From assembly GCA_020722685.1 (NCBI GenBank), contig DYKH01000005.1, forward strand, positions 24,606-88,605: DNA of 64,000 nucleotides. The letters are read 5' to 3'. A model generated the notes under the pieces. It saw nothing but the letters and a program-made list of their open reading frames with translations. It was not told where the DNA came from and made no database searches. Shown here in pieces: positions 51,794-61,773 of the stretch; within the stretch, counting starts at the first letter, position 1; the number at the start of each line of letters is the position of its first letter. Both the position numbers and the translations under genes were made by a program. Source of the stretch: Caldithrix sp. GTDB lineage: Bacteria > KSB1 > UBA2214 > DYKH01.

Positions 51794-52480
51794 ATGACAA
51801 GAGAAAAGACGCTGGCAAAGGAGAAAAAGACTGTAAGCCCGTTTCAACTCCATGACCTCACCACCCCGGCGCTGCTTTCCGCGCTTTGGGCGGTAATCGA
51901 GATCGGTGTGGGGCTGTCCCTGCAAGCGTGGAAAATTCCCTTTACCGGCAGTTTTTTGGCTTGTATTAGTGTGGTCATGTTGGTCTCGGGTCGGGTGTTG
52001 GTGCCGAAACGGGGAACAGCAGTGACGATGGGCAGCATTGTCTCTTTTCCAAAGGTGATCTATCTGGGCGGCGCCGCCATTTACGCCATCATCGCCATTG
52101 TCGCCGAGTCAACTTTGGTGGAACTGGCGTTATGGAAAGCAAGACCGCAACAATGGCGGTATCTGCTTGCGGGCGCGCTGGCGTTGATATGGGCGCTCAT
52201 CCATCCATTCTTTACGCAAGGCCTGTTGGCCGGTTGGGGCTTGCTGAAAGTCTATGCCCTGCTGGTTGAGCGTGGCGCGGCGGTTTTTGGTAGTCGACAA
52301 GTGACTATTGCCATTGCCCTCTTATTGGGTGTACATGTGGGAATTGGCCTCATCGCGGGATGGTATGCCAGCCGATTCACCCAAATGATCACAAACCGCA
52401 TCCGGGGTACAGCCCCACTGCCTGCAGGTGTTGCAAGCCCGCTCTCAACAGCGCGCCGGCATCAATTTGATTTATCGTAA
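51794..52480 (+). CDS. ECF S-component-like membrane protein
   Basis: The 228-residue protein has about six hydrophobic helices between residues 25 and 195 (LLSALWAVIEIGVGLSLQAW, SFLACISVVMLVSGRVLV, VIYLGGAAIYAIIAIVAEST, YLLAGALALIWALIHPF, VTIAIALLLGVHVGIGLIAGWYAS). Size, helix count and the KIPFTGSFL-type second segment recall substrate-binding S components of ECF vitamin transporters. No EcfA or EcfT gene is adjacent. It sits 20 bp behind a riboswitch-type terminator and 35 bp before a TonB-dependent receptor, so it is likely the inner-membrane part of an uptake route. The family assignment is tentative. Confidence 0.55.
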   Translation: MTREKTLAKEKKTVSPFQLHDLTTPALLSALWAVIEIGVGLSLQAWKIPFTGSFLACISVVMLVSGRVLVPKRGTAVTMGSIVSFPKVIYLGGAAIYAIIAIVAESTLVELALWKARPQQWRYLLAGALALIWALIHPFFTQGLLAGWGLLKVYALLVERGAAVFGSRQVTIAIALLLGVHVGIGLIAGWYASRFTQMITNRIRGTAPLPAGVASPLSTARRHQFDLS

Positions 52481-52514
52481 TTCGTAGCCGTTGTAACACG
52501 ATTGGAGGTCAATC

Positions 52515-54389
52515 ATGCGACAAATATTGCACACAGGAATGATGTTGCTGTTCGTGGCCGGCCCGGTTATCGCTCAACAAGAACATCTTCCAGTTTATGA
52601 GCTGCAGGAAATTGTCGTCGTCGGCCAAAGGCAATTCGATCCCTCGCACAGTTTTGTTGCGATCACCAGGGAAGAAATTCAAAAACACGGCGCGACCAAT
52701 CTTGCCGAGGCGCTGGATCTCATTGCCGGCATCGATGCGCGTACCGGCAGCAAAGGCGAGGTCAATTTTGATCTGCGCGGCTTCGGCCAGCGCGGTGTGG
52801 CGTTGATGATCGATGGGCGCCCGGTATATGAGCCTTATTTCGGCACCCTCGATGTCGCGATGATTCCAGTGTCAAACATCGAGAAGATCAACGTGAGCCG
52901 CGGACCGGCATCCTCGCTTTACGGGCCGAATGCCATGGCCGGCGTCATCAACATCATCACGCGAAGCGCGCCGAATTTGGCCGCGTCTTTGTCTTACGGC
53001 AGCGGCGACGCACGCAGCGCAGTGCTGCAATTAGGCCGGTCATATAAGTCGATGGAATTCGGCGTCACGTTGAGTCACGATCAAGCCGATGGTTTTCCTT
53101 TGCCGGACAATTCTTTGGGAGCGGCCAGCGAAGCGGGCGATTTACGCACCAATTCCGATTGGCGACGCACCTCAGCCGACGGCCGGTTCACTTTTCATTT
53201 CGGTAACAGCAGCATGCTGTCCTTGTCGGTTGGAACCTCTGATGCGGAAAAAGGCGTTGCGCCCCAGATGGGAACCGCCCGGCCGCGCTATTGGCGCTTT
53301 CCGGATTGGGCAAAGCATTATGCGGATGTTGCCGGGACATTTGCTCTTCGTGAGCACATCAAATTGCGGGTGAAGGCCTATCAGGATCGCTATGAAAACA
53401 CGCTGGTGAATTACAAAACCGCCGTCTATGGCGAGCCAACTTGGCAAAGCCGGTATCGCAACCGCGTTTCCGGTGGACACGGCTATGTCGATGTGCATTT
53501 CTCTTCACGGCACCTGCTCACTGCCGGCATTTTGGTAAAAGAAGATCGCGCTAAAACCCAGGATGATGCCGGCAAGCCTTGGCGCAGTTTCCGAGCCAAC
53601 ACCATCTCCGGCGTCGTTCAAGATGAATATTCGCTGGCTCCGATAATCACGTTGATGGCGGGCGCGAGTTACGATAAGCTCCACACTTTTGGAGAGGCCA
53701 ATGTTGCCTCCTTCAATCCCCAAGCGGGCCTGGTTTATCGTCCCTTTGCCGCGACTTCGGTGCACTTGCTCGCGGGCAAGAAGACGCGTTTTCCGACATT
53801 AAAAGAGTGGAATGAGGCCGATCTTGAGCATATTCATTTGAAACCGGAGCGCACGATGAGCTTCGATGCCGGCCTGCGCCAAACCATTGGACACGTACAA
53901 TTCGCCGGTACGTTTTTTTATAATCAGGCGCGTGACCTGATCAACCGCAAGAATCGCAACTCGCCATTCGAGAACATCGATCGCGCGCGTCTGCAGGGGA
54001 TCGAGGCGGAAATACAGTCTCAATTCGCACACGTGCTTTCGGCTCGTTGCCAGTATGTCTACCTCGCGGCCACTAACTTGGCGACAAAGGCGTTGTTGGA
54101 TTATCGCGCCAAGCACCGGCTGTTGCTCGAAACCGACTTAAAAATTACCGAACCACTGCTGATTTCTTTTGCGGCAAACTACACCGGCAAACGGTATTAC
54201 TCACTTCAAGGCACGCAGAAAACTTTGTCCGCGATTCTGACCTTTGATCTTCACCTCGTTCAAACGGCAGGGCAAAATTTGAAAATAATTCTGACCGGCC
54301 GCAATCTGACCGACAAATGGTATGAAGAAGAGGCTGGCTTCCCGATGCCCGGCAGAACGTTTCTGTTGGGGGTGCAATACGGCAGATGA
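52515..54389 (+). CDS. TonB-dependent outer-membrane receptor
   Basis: The 624-residue receptor has a signal peptide (to about residue 21), a TonB-box-like EIVVVG segment (about 32-37), a plug domain (LAEALDLIAGIDARTGSKGEVNFDLRGFGQRGVALMIDGRPVYEPYFG; INVSRGPASSLYGPNAMAGVINIITR) and a 22-strand-type barrel ending in GRTFLLGVQYGR. It resembles BtuB/CirA-type receptors for small metal complexes or cofactors. The stop overlaps the NTPase start by 4 bp. The shared leader RNA implies control by the imported compound or its product. Confidence 0.9.
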   Translation: MRQILHTGMMLLFVAGPVIAQQEHLPVYELQEIVVVGQRQFDPSHSFVAITREEIQKHGATNLAEALDLIAGIDARTGSKGEVNFDLRGFGQRGVALMIDGRPVYEPYFGTLDVAMIPVSNIEKINVSRGPASSLYGPNAMAGVINIITRSAPNLAASLSYGSGDARSAVLQLGRSYKSMEFGVTLSHDQADGFPLPDNSLGAASEAGDLRTNSDWRRTSADGRFTFHFGNSSMLSLSVGTSDAEKGVAPQMGTARPRYWRFPDWAKHYADVAGTFALREHIKLRVKAYQDRYENTLVNYKTAVYGEPTWQSRYRNRVSGGHGYVDVHFSSRHLLTAGILVKEDRAKTQDDAGKPWRSFRANTISGVVQDEYSLAPIITLMAGASYDKLHTFGEANVASFNPQAGLVYRPFAATSVHLLAGKKTRFPTLKEWNEADLEHIHLKPERTMSFDAGLRQTIGHVQFAGTFFYNQARDLINRKNRNSPFENIDRARLQGIEAEIQSQFAHVLSARCQYVYLAATNLATKALLDYRAKHRLLLETDLKITEPLLISFAANYTGKRYYSLQGTQKTLSAILTFDLHLVQTAGQNLKIILTGRNLTDKWYEEEAGFPMPGRTFLLGVQYGR

Positions 54390-54979
54390 ATCATCCGGTG
54401 AAAATTTTTCTAACCGGCAGCAAAGGCGCCGGTAAAAGCTCGATCATTCGAGCCATTCTGGCTGAATTTCACGGACGTGCCGGCGGTTTTTACACACAAC
54501 GCCTGCTGGCCAGAGACTTGGTCGTGGGATATGAATTTTGTGCGATCCATGGTGACCGGCGTTGCTTCGCTTCCATATATCCCAACGGCCATGCGAAACA
54601 AGGCCGATATTTTGTCGACGTGGAAGTTTTCGATACCCTTGGGGTTCACACTTTGCTGGAGGCGAGGCAGCAGGCAGAGCTTATTGTTATGGATGAGCTG
54701 GGTCGAATGGAGGCAAACGCAAAACGCTTTCGGGAAGCAGTTGAATCCTGTCTTGACGCCAAGACGCCTATTTGTGGCGTCGTGCAGCGGCAATCGCCTT
54801 TCTTCGAAATGATTCGTCGGCGTGGCATCCCCATTCTGGAAGTGAATCCAAGAAATCGACAATTGTTAGTCGACGAGCTGAGCACAGTGCGGTTCGATCA
54901 TGCGGATGCTGTTGAGCGGATTGCGGATTTCATGTGCCCCGCCGATGCAAATTTTCTTCCAGCGCCTTTTTCTCGGTGA
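54386..54979 (+). CDS. THEP1-like nucleoside-triphosphatase
   Basis: The 197-residue P-loop protein has Walker A FLTGSKGAGKSSIIR (about 9-22), GGFYTQ near 34, and Walker B ELIVMDELGRME near 96-107, typical of the NTPase_1/THEP1 family. The coupling to a TonB receptor and an ECF-like protein suggests it supplies energy or processes a nucleotide-linked cofactor, but the family's role is not established. The last 15 residues (CPADANFLPAPFSR) are read antisense through a decayed PAS-kinase remnant, so the native C-terminus may have been altered by a rearrangement. Confidence 0.78.
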   Translation: MNHPVKIFLTGSKGAGKSSIIRAILAEFHGRAGGFYTQRLLARDLVVGYEFCAIHGDRRCFASIYPNGHAKQGRYFVDVEVFDTLGVHTLLEARQQAELIVMDELGRMEANAKRFREAVESCLDAKTPICGVVQRQSPFFEMIRRRGIPILEVNPRNRQLLVDELSTVRFDHADAVERIADFMCPADANFLPAPFSR

Positions 54980-55370
54980 GATCTTTCACCACAGCGATTG
55001 CCGAATCGACTTCGCTATTGGCATTGCGCATGACCGAAGTTGTCACCGTGGCGGACAAATGCCGCAGCCGAATTGATGCTGAACAGCTTGTTTACCGCGC
55101 CATTAAAGACCATCATGCGGCTCTCACGATTCACCGCCACTACGGCTGATTCGGAGATTGGTCAATTTCCGTACGGACCGATGGCACAGCTCTGCCCTGC
55201 ATCGGCTTTTTAACCAGCGCCTTGATTTCCCCATTGGCCACCGCCGCGTTTTCGGCGCTCAATGTGATGGCGCCAATCAAATATCCTGCTTCGACGCGCA
55301 TCAAGCCAAAACAAATTAGAATATTGCGCTCATCGAATGTGTTCTCTTCAACCAAACTTTGGAAAATGCC
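54940..55370 (-). pseudogene. Decayed PAS-domain sensor protein fragment
   Basis: On the minus strand fragments in shifting frames read EENTFDERNILICFG, then SESAVVAVNRESRMMVFNGAVNKLFS (a PAS start), then NSEVDSAIAVVKDLTEKKALEENL (the end of a PAS/PAC unit leading into a kinase). Frameshifts and stops separate them. It is the remnant of a sensor kinase or sigma-54 regulator. Its 3' end overlaps the NTPase gene on the other strand. Confidence 0.6.
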
Positions 55371-55401
55371 TTGACAACATCAATTCTGGAAGAGCAGATT
55401 C

Positions 55402-56525
<1,124 letters not shown>

Positions 56526-56724
56526 GGCCAGTTCCTTTTGTGAGAGTGTCCTTTGCAGTTACTGACAATCTAACAAAAGGAACGGTATTACCTATGCCCG
56601 AAACTGTACAGATTCATCTATTGCTTTTTTCTTGTCCTTTCTCTATCTTTCAGCGTCCGGCGAAACAGAAGCGGGCCCTGCTGAGGAGCAACCTGCCAGG
56701 GATAACCGGACTCGTGAGAATGGA

Positions 56725-56771
56725 CGGAGAAGGCTACGCCCGCATGGTTAGGGCTTTCTCCGCTTCTTTTT
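56725..56771 (+). terminator. Candidate intrinsic terminator
   Basis: CGGAGAA (56725-56731) pairs with TTCTCCG (56756-56762), extended by GC/GC, followed by CTTCTTTTT. The nearest upstream plus-strand gene ends far away at 54979, so it may belong to the decayed region. The rest of 56526-57004 holds no supported gene. Confidence 0.55.
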
Positions 56772-57004
56772 GCAGCACCTTCGAATATCCATTCTTATGA
56801 CCATGCCTCAAAAAACCTGTGAGTCTTGGATGTTCACTTATCCATGCAATTTTACCCATAGATTCTGACGAAGAACCAAAATTTCAATTAACCCTACTCT
56901 CTCGAACCCAAAAGTCTTGTCAGGAATTTTGCTGCTGAAAGTGCTTGACAAGGATAAATAAGAATACGATAACGCGTAGGGTTTGGAAAGTGAAAGAAGG
57001 AAGC

Positions 57005-57439
57005 ATGGCGGAGACGAGAACAAACGGATTTCCGTTTTACACTGAATTGCAAGTCCGCGTCGGCGATCTCAACTATGGCGGACATTTGGGCAACGACAAA
57101 TTCTTGCTCTATTTTCACGAAGCGCGGGTGCGCTATTTTCAGGCTTTGGGCGTTTCCGAAGCCGACATCGGCGACGGTGTTTCACTCACGCAAACGGAGG
57201 CGTACATCGCGTACAAGGGAGAAGCTTTTCTTGGGGACGTACTATCCATAGGCGTGCGCATTGATGAATTCTCTCGCGCCCGTTTTCGAGTAAACTTTAG
57301 CATCATCCGACCCACAGATGAAAAACTGATCGCCACGGGCTATACGATCTTGGCTGCGTTCGACTATCGCACGCGCAAACCTCAGCGGATACCGCAGTCC
57401 TTCAAGGAAAAGGTTCTGGCCTATCAAGCAACGGCGTGA
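57005..57439 (+). CDS. Acyl-CoA thioesterase, 4HBT hot-dog family
   Basis: The 144-residue protein starts at ATG 57005 after AAGGAAG. It shows the 4-hydroxybenzoyl-CoA thioesterase-like pattern: RVGDLNYGGHLGNDKFLLYFHEARVRYFQALG, where the Asn-His region and Glu of the first helix form the active site, then VSLTQTEAYIAYKGEAFLGDVLSIGV. Normal length. Cytoplasmic; the acyl substrate is not evident. Confidence 0.85.
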   Translation: MAETRTNGFPFYTELQVRVGDLNYGGHLGNDKFLLYFHEARVRYFQALGVSEADIGDGVSLTQTEAYIAYKGEAFLGDVLSIGVRIDEFSRARFRVNFSIIRPTDEKLIATGYTILAAFDYRTRKPQRIPQSFKEKVLAYQATA

Positions 57440-57625
57440 AACTCACCGACGCTGGTCGCGTATAGGTAGCCCAAAACTCTTGCAATTGCCGATGAAAAGC
57501 TCTATTTTAGCGGCGACAGAATGATGGGAATTCGGCCGAGTTTAGGTCGAGCAGGTGAGTTCCAAAGTCACTCCGCAGAGTTCAATTCCCATGCAACAAA
57601 TTGTAAGAACAAATTCCCGAACAGA

Positions 57626-58423
57626 ATGAAAACGAGTTATCGTCAGCTATTTTTCTTCCTGCTCCTGGCCGCCCAACATGTCCTGCCGTTCCGTGCCATT
57701 GGGCAAACGAGTTTCCCGCAAAGGCGCGGCGCCGTGAACGACTTTGCCAACGTCATTCCGGCGAATTATCAACAAGAGATCGAGTCGCTGGCCATCGAGG
57801 TTTTTAACAAAACCGGAGTGGCCATTGTCGTTTGCACCATGCCGACCATTGGCGATGAAGATTATTTCGATTATGCCAACAAGCTTTACAGCCATTGGGG
57901 CATCGGGCGCAAAGGCGAAGATAAAGGCGTCCTCATCCTGAACGTCATTGATATACGGAAGATCAAAATCGAAACTGGCTATGGCGTCGAAGGTTTCATT
58001 AACGATGCCAAGGCGGGCGATATCATTCGCAATGTGATGGCCCCGCGTCTGCGCGAGGAAGATTTTGGCGGCGGCTTGTTGGCCGGTGTACAAACCATCG
58101 CGGGCTTGGTTGGCCAAGAGTATGGCGTGCAATTCTCCGGCAGAACCAGAGAGATGCAGCGAAGCAGAAGAAGCAGGGATGACGATGGATTTTCCCCCTT
58201 TGGCGGCTTGTGTCCAATTATCGGCTTCATTATCCTCATGATCCTTACCCGCGGTCGAATTTTGCCATGGCTGTTGTTGGGCGGAATGTTAGGCGGCAGC
58301 GGTCGCAGAGATCACTGGGGCGGTGGCTTTGGTGGCGGCTTCGGAGGCGGCGGTTTTGGCGGCGGATTTGGGGGATTCGGCGGCGGCTCGAGCGGCGGTG
58401 GCGGAGCAGGAGGAGGGTATTAA
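57626..58423 (+). CDS. TPM-domain membrane protein with glycine-rich tail
   Basis: The 265-residue protein (start ATG 57626) has a signal peptide ending near GQT (about 29), a TPM domain (RRGAVNDFANVIPANYQQEIESLAIEVFNKTGVAIVVCTMPTIGDEDYFDYANKLYSHWGIGRKGEDKGVLILNV in several conserved blocks; IETGYGVEGFINDAKAGDI), one or two helices near 195-225 and a Gly-Phe-rich C-terminus (about 228-265). TPM proteins have weak phosphatase-like folds and commonly pair with LemA. Here lemA lies 1.65 kb downstream behind a hicAB pair and a MITE-like element. Confidence 0.85.
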   Translation: MKTSYRQLFFFLLLAAQHVLPFRAIGQTSFPQRRGAVNDFANVIPANYQQEIESLAIEVFNKTGVAIVVCTMPTIGDEDYFDYANKLYSHWGIGRKGEDKGVLILNVIDIRKIKIETGYGVEGFINDAKAGDIIRNVMAPRLREEDFGGGLLAGVQTIAGLVGQEYGVQFSGRTREMQRSRRSRDDDGFSPFGGLCPIIGFIILMILTRGRILPWLLLGGMLGGSGRRDHWGGGFGGGFGGGGFGGGFGGFGGGSSGGGGAGGGY

Positions 58424-58535
58424 CGACCATTTGCATATTTTACAACTCATTCAGTTTTACATCATCGTTTGGCAACTGGTATTAGGCCGTTGATAAACCC
58501 CCCATTATCTATGAACCTTAAAATCGTGGTTTGAG

Positions 58536-58802
58536 ATGCCTCGGCGAGGCAAAATCCTTGATAAAATTCTACGCAGGACATAGAATACAAATATTCCATT
58601 CTTGAAATTATGTCAATTGTTGAACAGGTTAGGATTCGATGAACGGCGTCGCGGCAGCCGCCACATCTTTAGTAAGCGGGGGGTTGAGGAAATTTTGAAC
58701 CTACAGCCGAAAGGCGCAAAAGCAAAAGCCTATCAAGTGAAACAGGTGCGGGATGTGATTCTCAAGCACAGACTTGGAGGCAACGAAGATGATTCGATAT
58801 GA
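58536..58802 (+). pseudogene. HicA-family toxin with an early in-frame TAG
   Basis: ATG 58536 opens MPRRGKILDKILRRT, then TAG (58581-58583), and the same frame continues NTNIPFLKLCQLLNRLGFDERRRGSRHIFSKRGVEEILNLQPKG and on to 58802. Full-length relatives have this whole N-terminus, so codon 16 is a nonsense mutation. The catalytic His (in SRHIF) lies after the stop and could be made from an internal TTG at 58602 (66 residues), but the N-terminal helix would be missing. The antitoxin gene is intact and overlaps by 14 bp. Confidence 0.75.
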
Positions 58803-58998
58803 ACTCATTATCTACTGGAGCGAGGAAGATCAAGTTTTCATAGTAGAAGTTCCGGGACTGCCCGGTTGTATGGCAGATGGAAAAACATACCAAGAAGCGC
58901 TTGCTAATGCGAAAGTCATCATTAAGGAATGGATAGAAACCGCACAGGAATTGGGGCGACCAATCCCCGAACCGAAGGGGCGGTTGGTTTACGCATAG
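58789..58998 (+). CDS. hicB: HicB-family antitoxin
   Basis: The 69-residue protein reads IRYELIIYWSEEDQVFIVEVPGLPGCMADGKTYQEALANAKVIIKEWIETAQELG, the partial RNase H fold of HicB, with the usual VPGLPGCMADG loop. Short HicB proteins of this type lack a separate DNA-binding domain. It overlaps the broken hicA gene by 14 bp. Confidence 0.9.
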   Translation: MIRYELIIYWSEEDQVFIVEVPGLPGCMADGKTYQEALANAKVIIKEWIETAQELGRPIPEPKGRLVYA

Positions 58999-59080
58999 TA
59001 CAAGAACTTTAGATTTCCACCCACCCCATCAGTGATGGTTGGCATACTTTCGAGGCATCGGTTATTTGGTTAAAGTGCTA

Positions 59081-59217
59081 AGGAGCGCCATTTAAATAAC
59101 CTGCTCATTTTCCCAAACCGCTAATAAACGCGAATGAACGCTAATTTTTTTTAATTCGCGTTTATTCGAGTCCATTCGCGGTTTGAGATATGGGGAAGTT
59201 ATTTAAGCGCCGCTCCT
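59081..59217. mobile_element. MITE-like element with 20-bp terminal inverted repeats
   Basis: AGGAGCGCCATTTAAATAAC at the left mirrors GTTATTTAAGCGCCGCTCCT at the right with few mismatches. The interior is itself palindromic (AAACCGC...GCGGTTT; AATAAACGCGAAT...AATTCGCGTTTATT), so nearly the whole 137 bp can fold into one long hairpin. It lies between hicB and the nucleotidyltransferase gene, in the gap 58999-59324 that otherwise holds nothing recognisable. Confidence 0.75.
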
Positions 59218-59324
59218 AAGAAGGTAATTGCTGGACACGGTTCAATAACTGACTACGTGGGGCTAACTCCAATTTGACTTGACGGATTTGTAGAAATACA
59301 CCAATAATTCCAAAGGTATCAAAA

Positions 59325-60050
59325 ATGGCTAAAATTCCCCATTCGCCCGAAGAAATATTCGCAGAGTTTGTAAGTGATGTGAAAGCTGTTTTCGCCGGCG
59401 ATTTGCTTTCGATCAGCCTTTATGGCAGCGGCGCCAAAGGTGACTATGTGCGCAAAAAGTCCGATATAAATTTTTTGATCGTTCTGACTGAAGACGGCAT
59501 TCTTAACCTGGCAAAGTGCTTCGGTCTGGTGAAGAAATGGGGGAAAAGAAATGTCGCCGTGCCCTTGTTTATGAGCAAAGAATATCTGCAATCTTCCTTG
59601 GACAGCTTTCCCATCGAGTTTTTGTCCATGCAGCAGAATCACAAACTCGTTTATGGCGAGGATGTACTGAAGGACTTGCAGATTTCCAAAGAGCACCTGC
59701 GGTTGGAGTTTGAGGAACAAATCAAAGGCAAGCTGCTGCATTTGCGCAAAGAATTTCTCGCCACAGGTGGGGACAAGAGGCGGCTGACTCGGCTTATCTC
59801 AGTCACGGTGCCGACCTTTGCCTCTCTGTTTACTGCTTTGCTGACTTTGAAGGGAATCGAGCCGCCCAAGGAGAAAGAGGCTGTTCTGTACAAGGCGGCG
59901 GAGGCGTTGGGATTGGAACAAGATGTTTTTAGGCAAATCATTGCCGTCAGGAACAATAGCATCAAGCTATCCGCGACCGAGCTGGTCGCATTAATGGAAG
60001 AATACATTGCCGAAATTCGCAAATTGGCATTCACAGTGGATAAATGGTAA
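59325..60050 (+). CDS. Nucleotidyltransferase-domain protein
   Basis: The 241-residue protein has an N-terminal polymerase-beta-type nucleotidyltransferase fold: SISLYGSGAKGDYVRKKSDINFLIVL (about 26-51) with the GSG motif and the first catalytic Asp in SDIN. The usual second Asp (DxD) reads DIN, so catalysis may be weakened. A helical C-terminal domain follows (about 130-241). It is 24 bp upstream of lemA and probably cotranscribed. The function in this context is unknown. Confidence 0.78.
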   Translation: MAKIPHSPEEIFAEFVSDVKAVFAGDLLSISLYGSGAKGDYVRKKSDINFLIVLTEDGILNLAKCFGLVKKWGKRNVAVPLFMSKEYLQSSLDSFPIEFLSMQQNHKLVYGEDVLKDLQISKEHLRLEFEEQIKGKLLHLRKEFLATGGDKRRLTRLISVTVPTFASLFTALLTLKGIEPPKEKEAVLYKAAEALGLEQDVFRQIIAVRNNSIKLSATELVALMEEYIAEIRKLAFTVDKW

Positions 60051-60073
60051 AAGCTAAATCTTTGGAGGACAAC

Positions 60074-60697
60074 ATGTCAAAGGGAGTAAAGATTACTCTT
60101 GGCATTTTGGCGATCGTCGTGATTTTGGTGATCGTTACCGCTGTTTCTTTGAAAAACACCTACAACCGGTTGGTTGGCATGGACGAGGGTGTAAAGAACT
60201 CCTGGGCGCAGGTACAAAACGTTTTGCAGCGTCGTATGGACTTGATTCCCAATCTTGTCGAGACCGTCAAAGGTTACGCCAACTTTGAGCGGAGCACTTT
60301 GGAAGCGGTCATCCAAGCGCGCGCCAACGCCACGCGTGTGCAGGTCAACGCGGAGAATTTGGATCCGCAGCAACTGTCCCAGTTTATGGACGCGCAAAAC
60401 GGCCTATCCGCTGCGTTAGGACGGCTGATGGTGGTGGTCGAGCGCTACCCGGAACTCAAGGCGAACGAGAATTTCATTCGCTTACAGGACGAGCTGGCGG
60501 GTACGGAGAATCGCATCGCGGTGGAGAGAAGACGTTTCAACGACCAGGTGCGCACTTATAACCAGAATCTGCGTTCCTTCCCGACGGTCTTTTTTGCCGG
60601 CGTCTTTGGCTTTCAGCAGCGGCCTTATTTTGAAGCGCCGCCGGAAGCGCAACAAGCGCCGAGGGTAGATTTTAGTGGGGTGGGGGAGAAGAGGTAG
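60074..60697 (+). CDS. lemA: LemA family protein
   Basis: The 207-residue protein starts at ATG 60074 after GGAGG. One N-terminal membrane helix (about 8-26) is followed by the LemA helical bundle: YNRLVGMDEGVKNSWAQVQNVLQRRMDLIPNLVETVKGYA, ARANATRV, RLMVVVERYPELKANENFIRLQDELAGTENRIAVERRRFNDQVRTYN. It is a typical length. LemA proteins usually pair with TPM proteins, one of which is encoded upstream. Confidence 0.93.
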   Translation: MSKGVKITLGILAIVVILVIVTAVSLKNTYNRLVGMDEGVKNSWAQVQNVLQRRMDLIPNLVETVKGYANFERSTLEAVIQARANATRVQVNAENLDPQQLSQFMDAQNGLSAALGRLMVVVERYPELKANENFIRLQDELAGTENRIAVERRRFNDQVRTYNQNLRSFPTVFFAGVFGFQQRPYFEAPPEAQQAPRVDFSGVGEKR

Positions 60698-60949
60698 GAG
60701 AGCTTAGTACGGAGCGAAGCAGCGCCTGAATATTCTACCAAAGCCTCGGTGGTCGTTTTTTTGCTGACCGATGCTTTCTTTAAGTTGCCGTTGGTTAGAA
60801 CCGTTGCGCAGTACAAAGCCTCCATTGGTTTTGGCAGCCATTGGGAGTTTCTTTTAGCGAATGATGCAAACGCCAGAACCTCTGGGCGTAGAGTCCCGCA
60901 AGTCATATCGCCACACTGATTTCAAAAGTGGGAAGAAATGGAGGAGAAA

Positions 60950-61549
60950 ATGAATCGGCTTATATTGGCGCCACTCATGCTTTTGTCGCTGGTAGTCAGT
61001 TCATCCATGGCGCAGTCCAGTGCAGTAGATAAAGCCGCCACCTTCGGTCTTGGATTCAGCGTGCAGCAAAGGCTTGTTGGGGAGAGCGACCCGGTTTACT
61101 ACGGATTCGACTATTCTAACGTGTTGGTGCCGATTACCTGGGGATCAAAGTTGCGCACCGAATTTGAGCTGGGTTTTTGGCGCTACGCTCGATCTTGGGA
61201 ACAGAGCGGCCAAGGTATGTCGAATGGCAGACTGTCGGTTGGGATTTACTTTCTGCAACCTCGACTGAACGAGAAAATGATCTTCTACTTCGGACCAAGG
61301 ATTGGACTGAATCGGTTTACTCACTGGCATGAATCAGAGTATAGCTCTCCGAATAGACAGAGTCAATCAAGAACGGATTGGAATTTTGATGCTGCATTCG
61401 GCGGCGAGTACTATCTGTCGCGGCATTTCAGTCTTGGCGGCGAAGCGCGACTCCTTTACTATCGATTCGGCAAATTCGCTGATGATGAAGACGAAAAAGA
61501 GTCCCTGATAACCAGCAAGGCTATGGTAATCTTTCGATTCTATTTTTGA
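60950..61549 (+). CDS. Outer-membrane beta-barrel protein, unknown function
   Basis: The 199-residue protein starts at ATG 60950 after GGAGGAG. Signal peptide to about residue 22 (SSSMAQ). Alternating strands (ATFGLGFSVQQRLV, LRTEFELGFWRYARSW, GRLSVGIYFLQPR, MIFYFGPRIGLNRF, FGGEYYLSRHFSLGGEARLLYYRF) end in AMVIFRFYF with terminal Phe, indicating a small eight-strand barrel of the OmpA/porin-like type. The 240 bp before it hold nothing recognisable. Confidence 0.72.
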   Translation: MNRLILAPLMLLSLVVSSSMAQSSAVDKAATFGLGFSVQQRLVGESDPVYYGFDYSNVLVPITWGSKLRTEFELGFWRYARSWEQSGQGMSNGRLSVGIYFLQPRLNEKMIFYFGPRIGLNRFTHWHESEYSSPNRQSQSRTDWNFDAAFGGEYYLSRHFSLGGEARLLYYRFGKFADDEDEKESLITSKAMVIFRFYF

Positions 61550-61773
61550 GGTCGCCGCGATTCCTTTGCTCGAAGAGGATGTTCCCTCGTAATGCGGATT
61601 CACTTCCCTTTGACATGGCTTTGACGGAAGCTGCTACTGCCGGCATGATGCTGAATCTCGAAAGACTCTTGGAGTGTCGGTCGAGATTCTCCAAGGCGAG
61701 GTTCTTAAACAACCCAAAGCCATTGGTGCCGGTTCTTCCTACCGAAATCTTGTTTCGAATTCAATGCTATTGT

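Noticed and set aside
56540..56800. 86-codon open frame downstream of the ISL3 relic
   Set aside because: It runs through a terminator-like hairpin and resembles no family.
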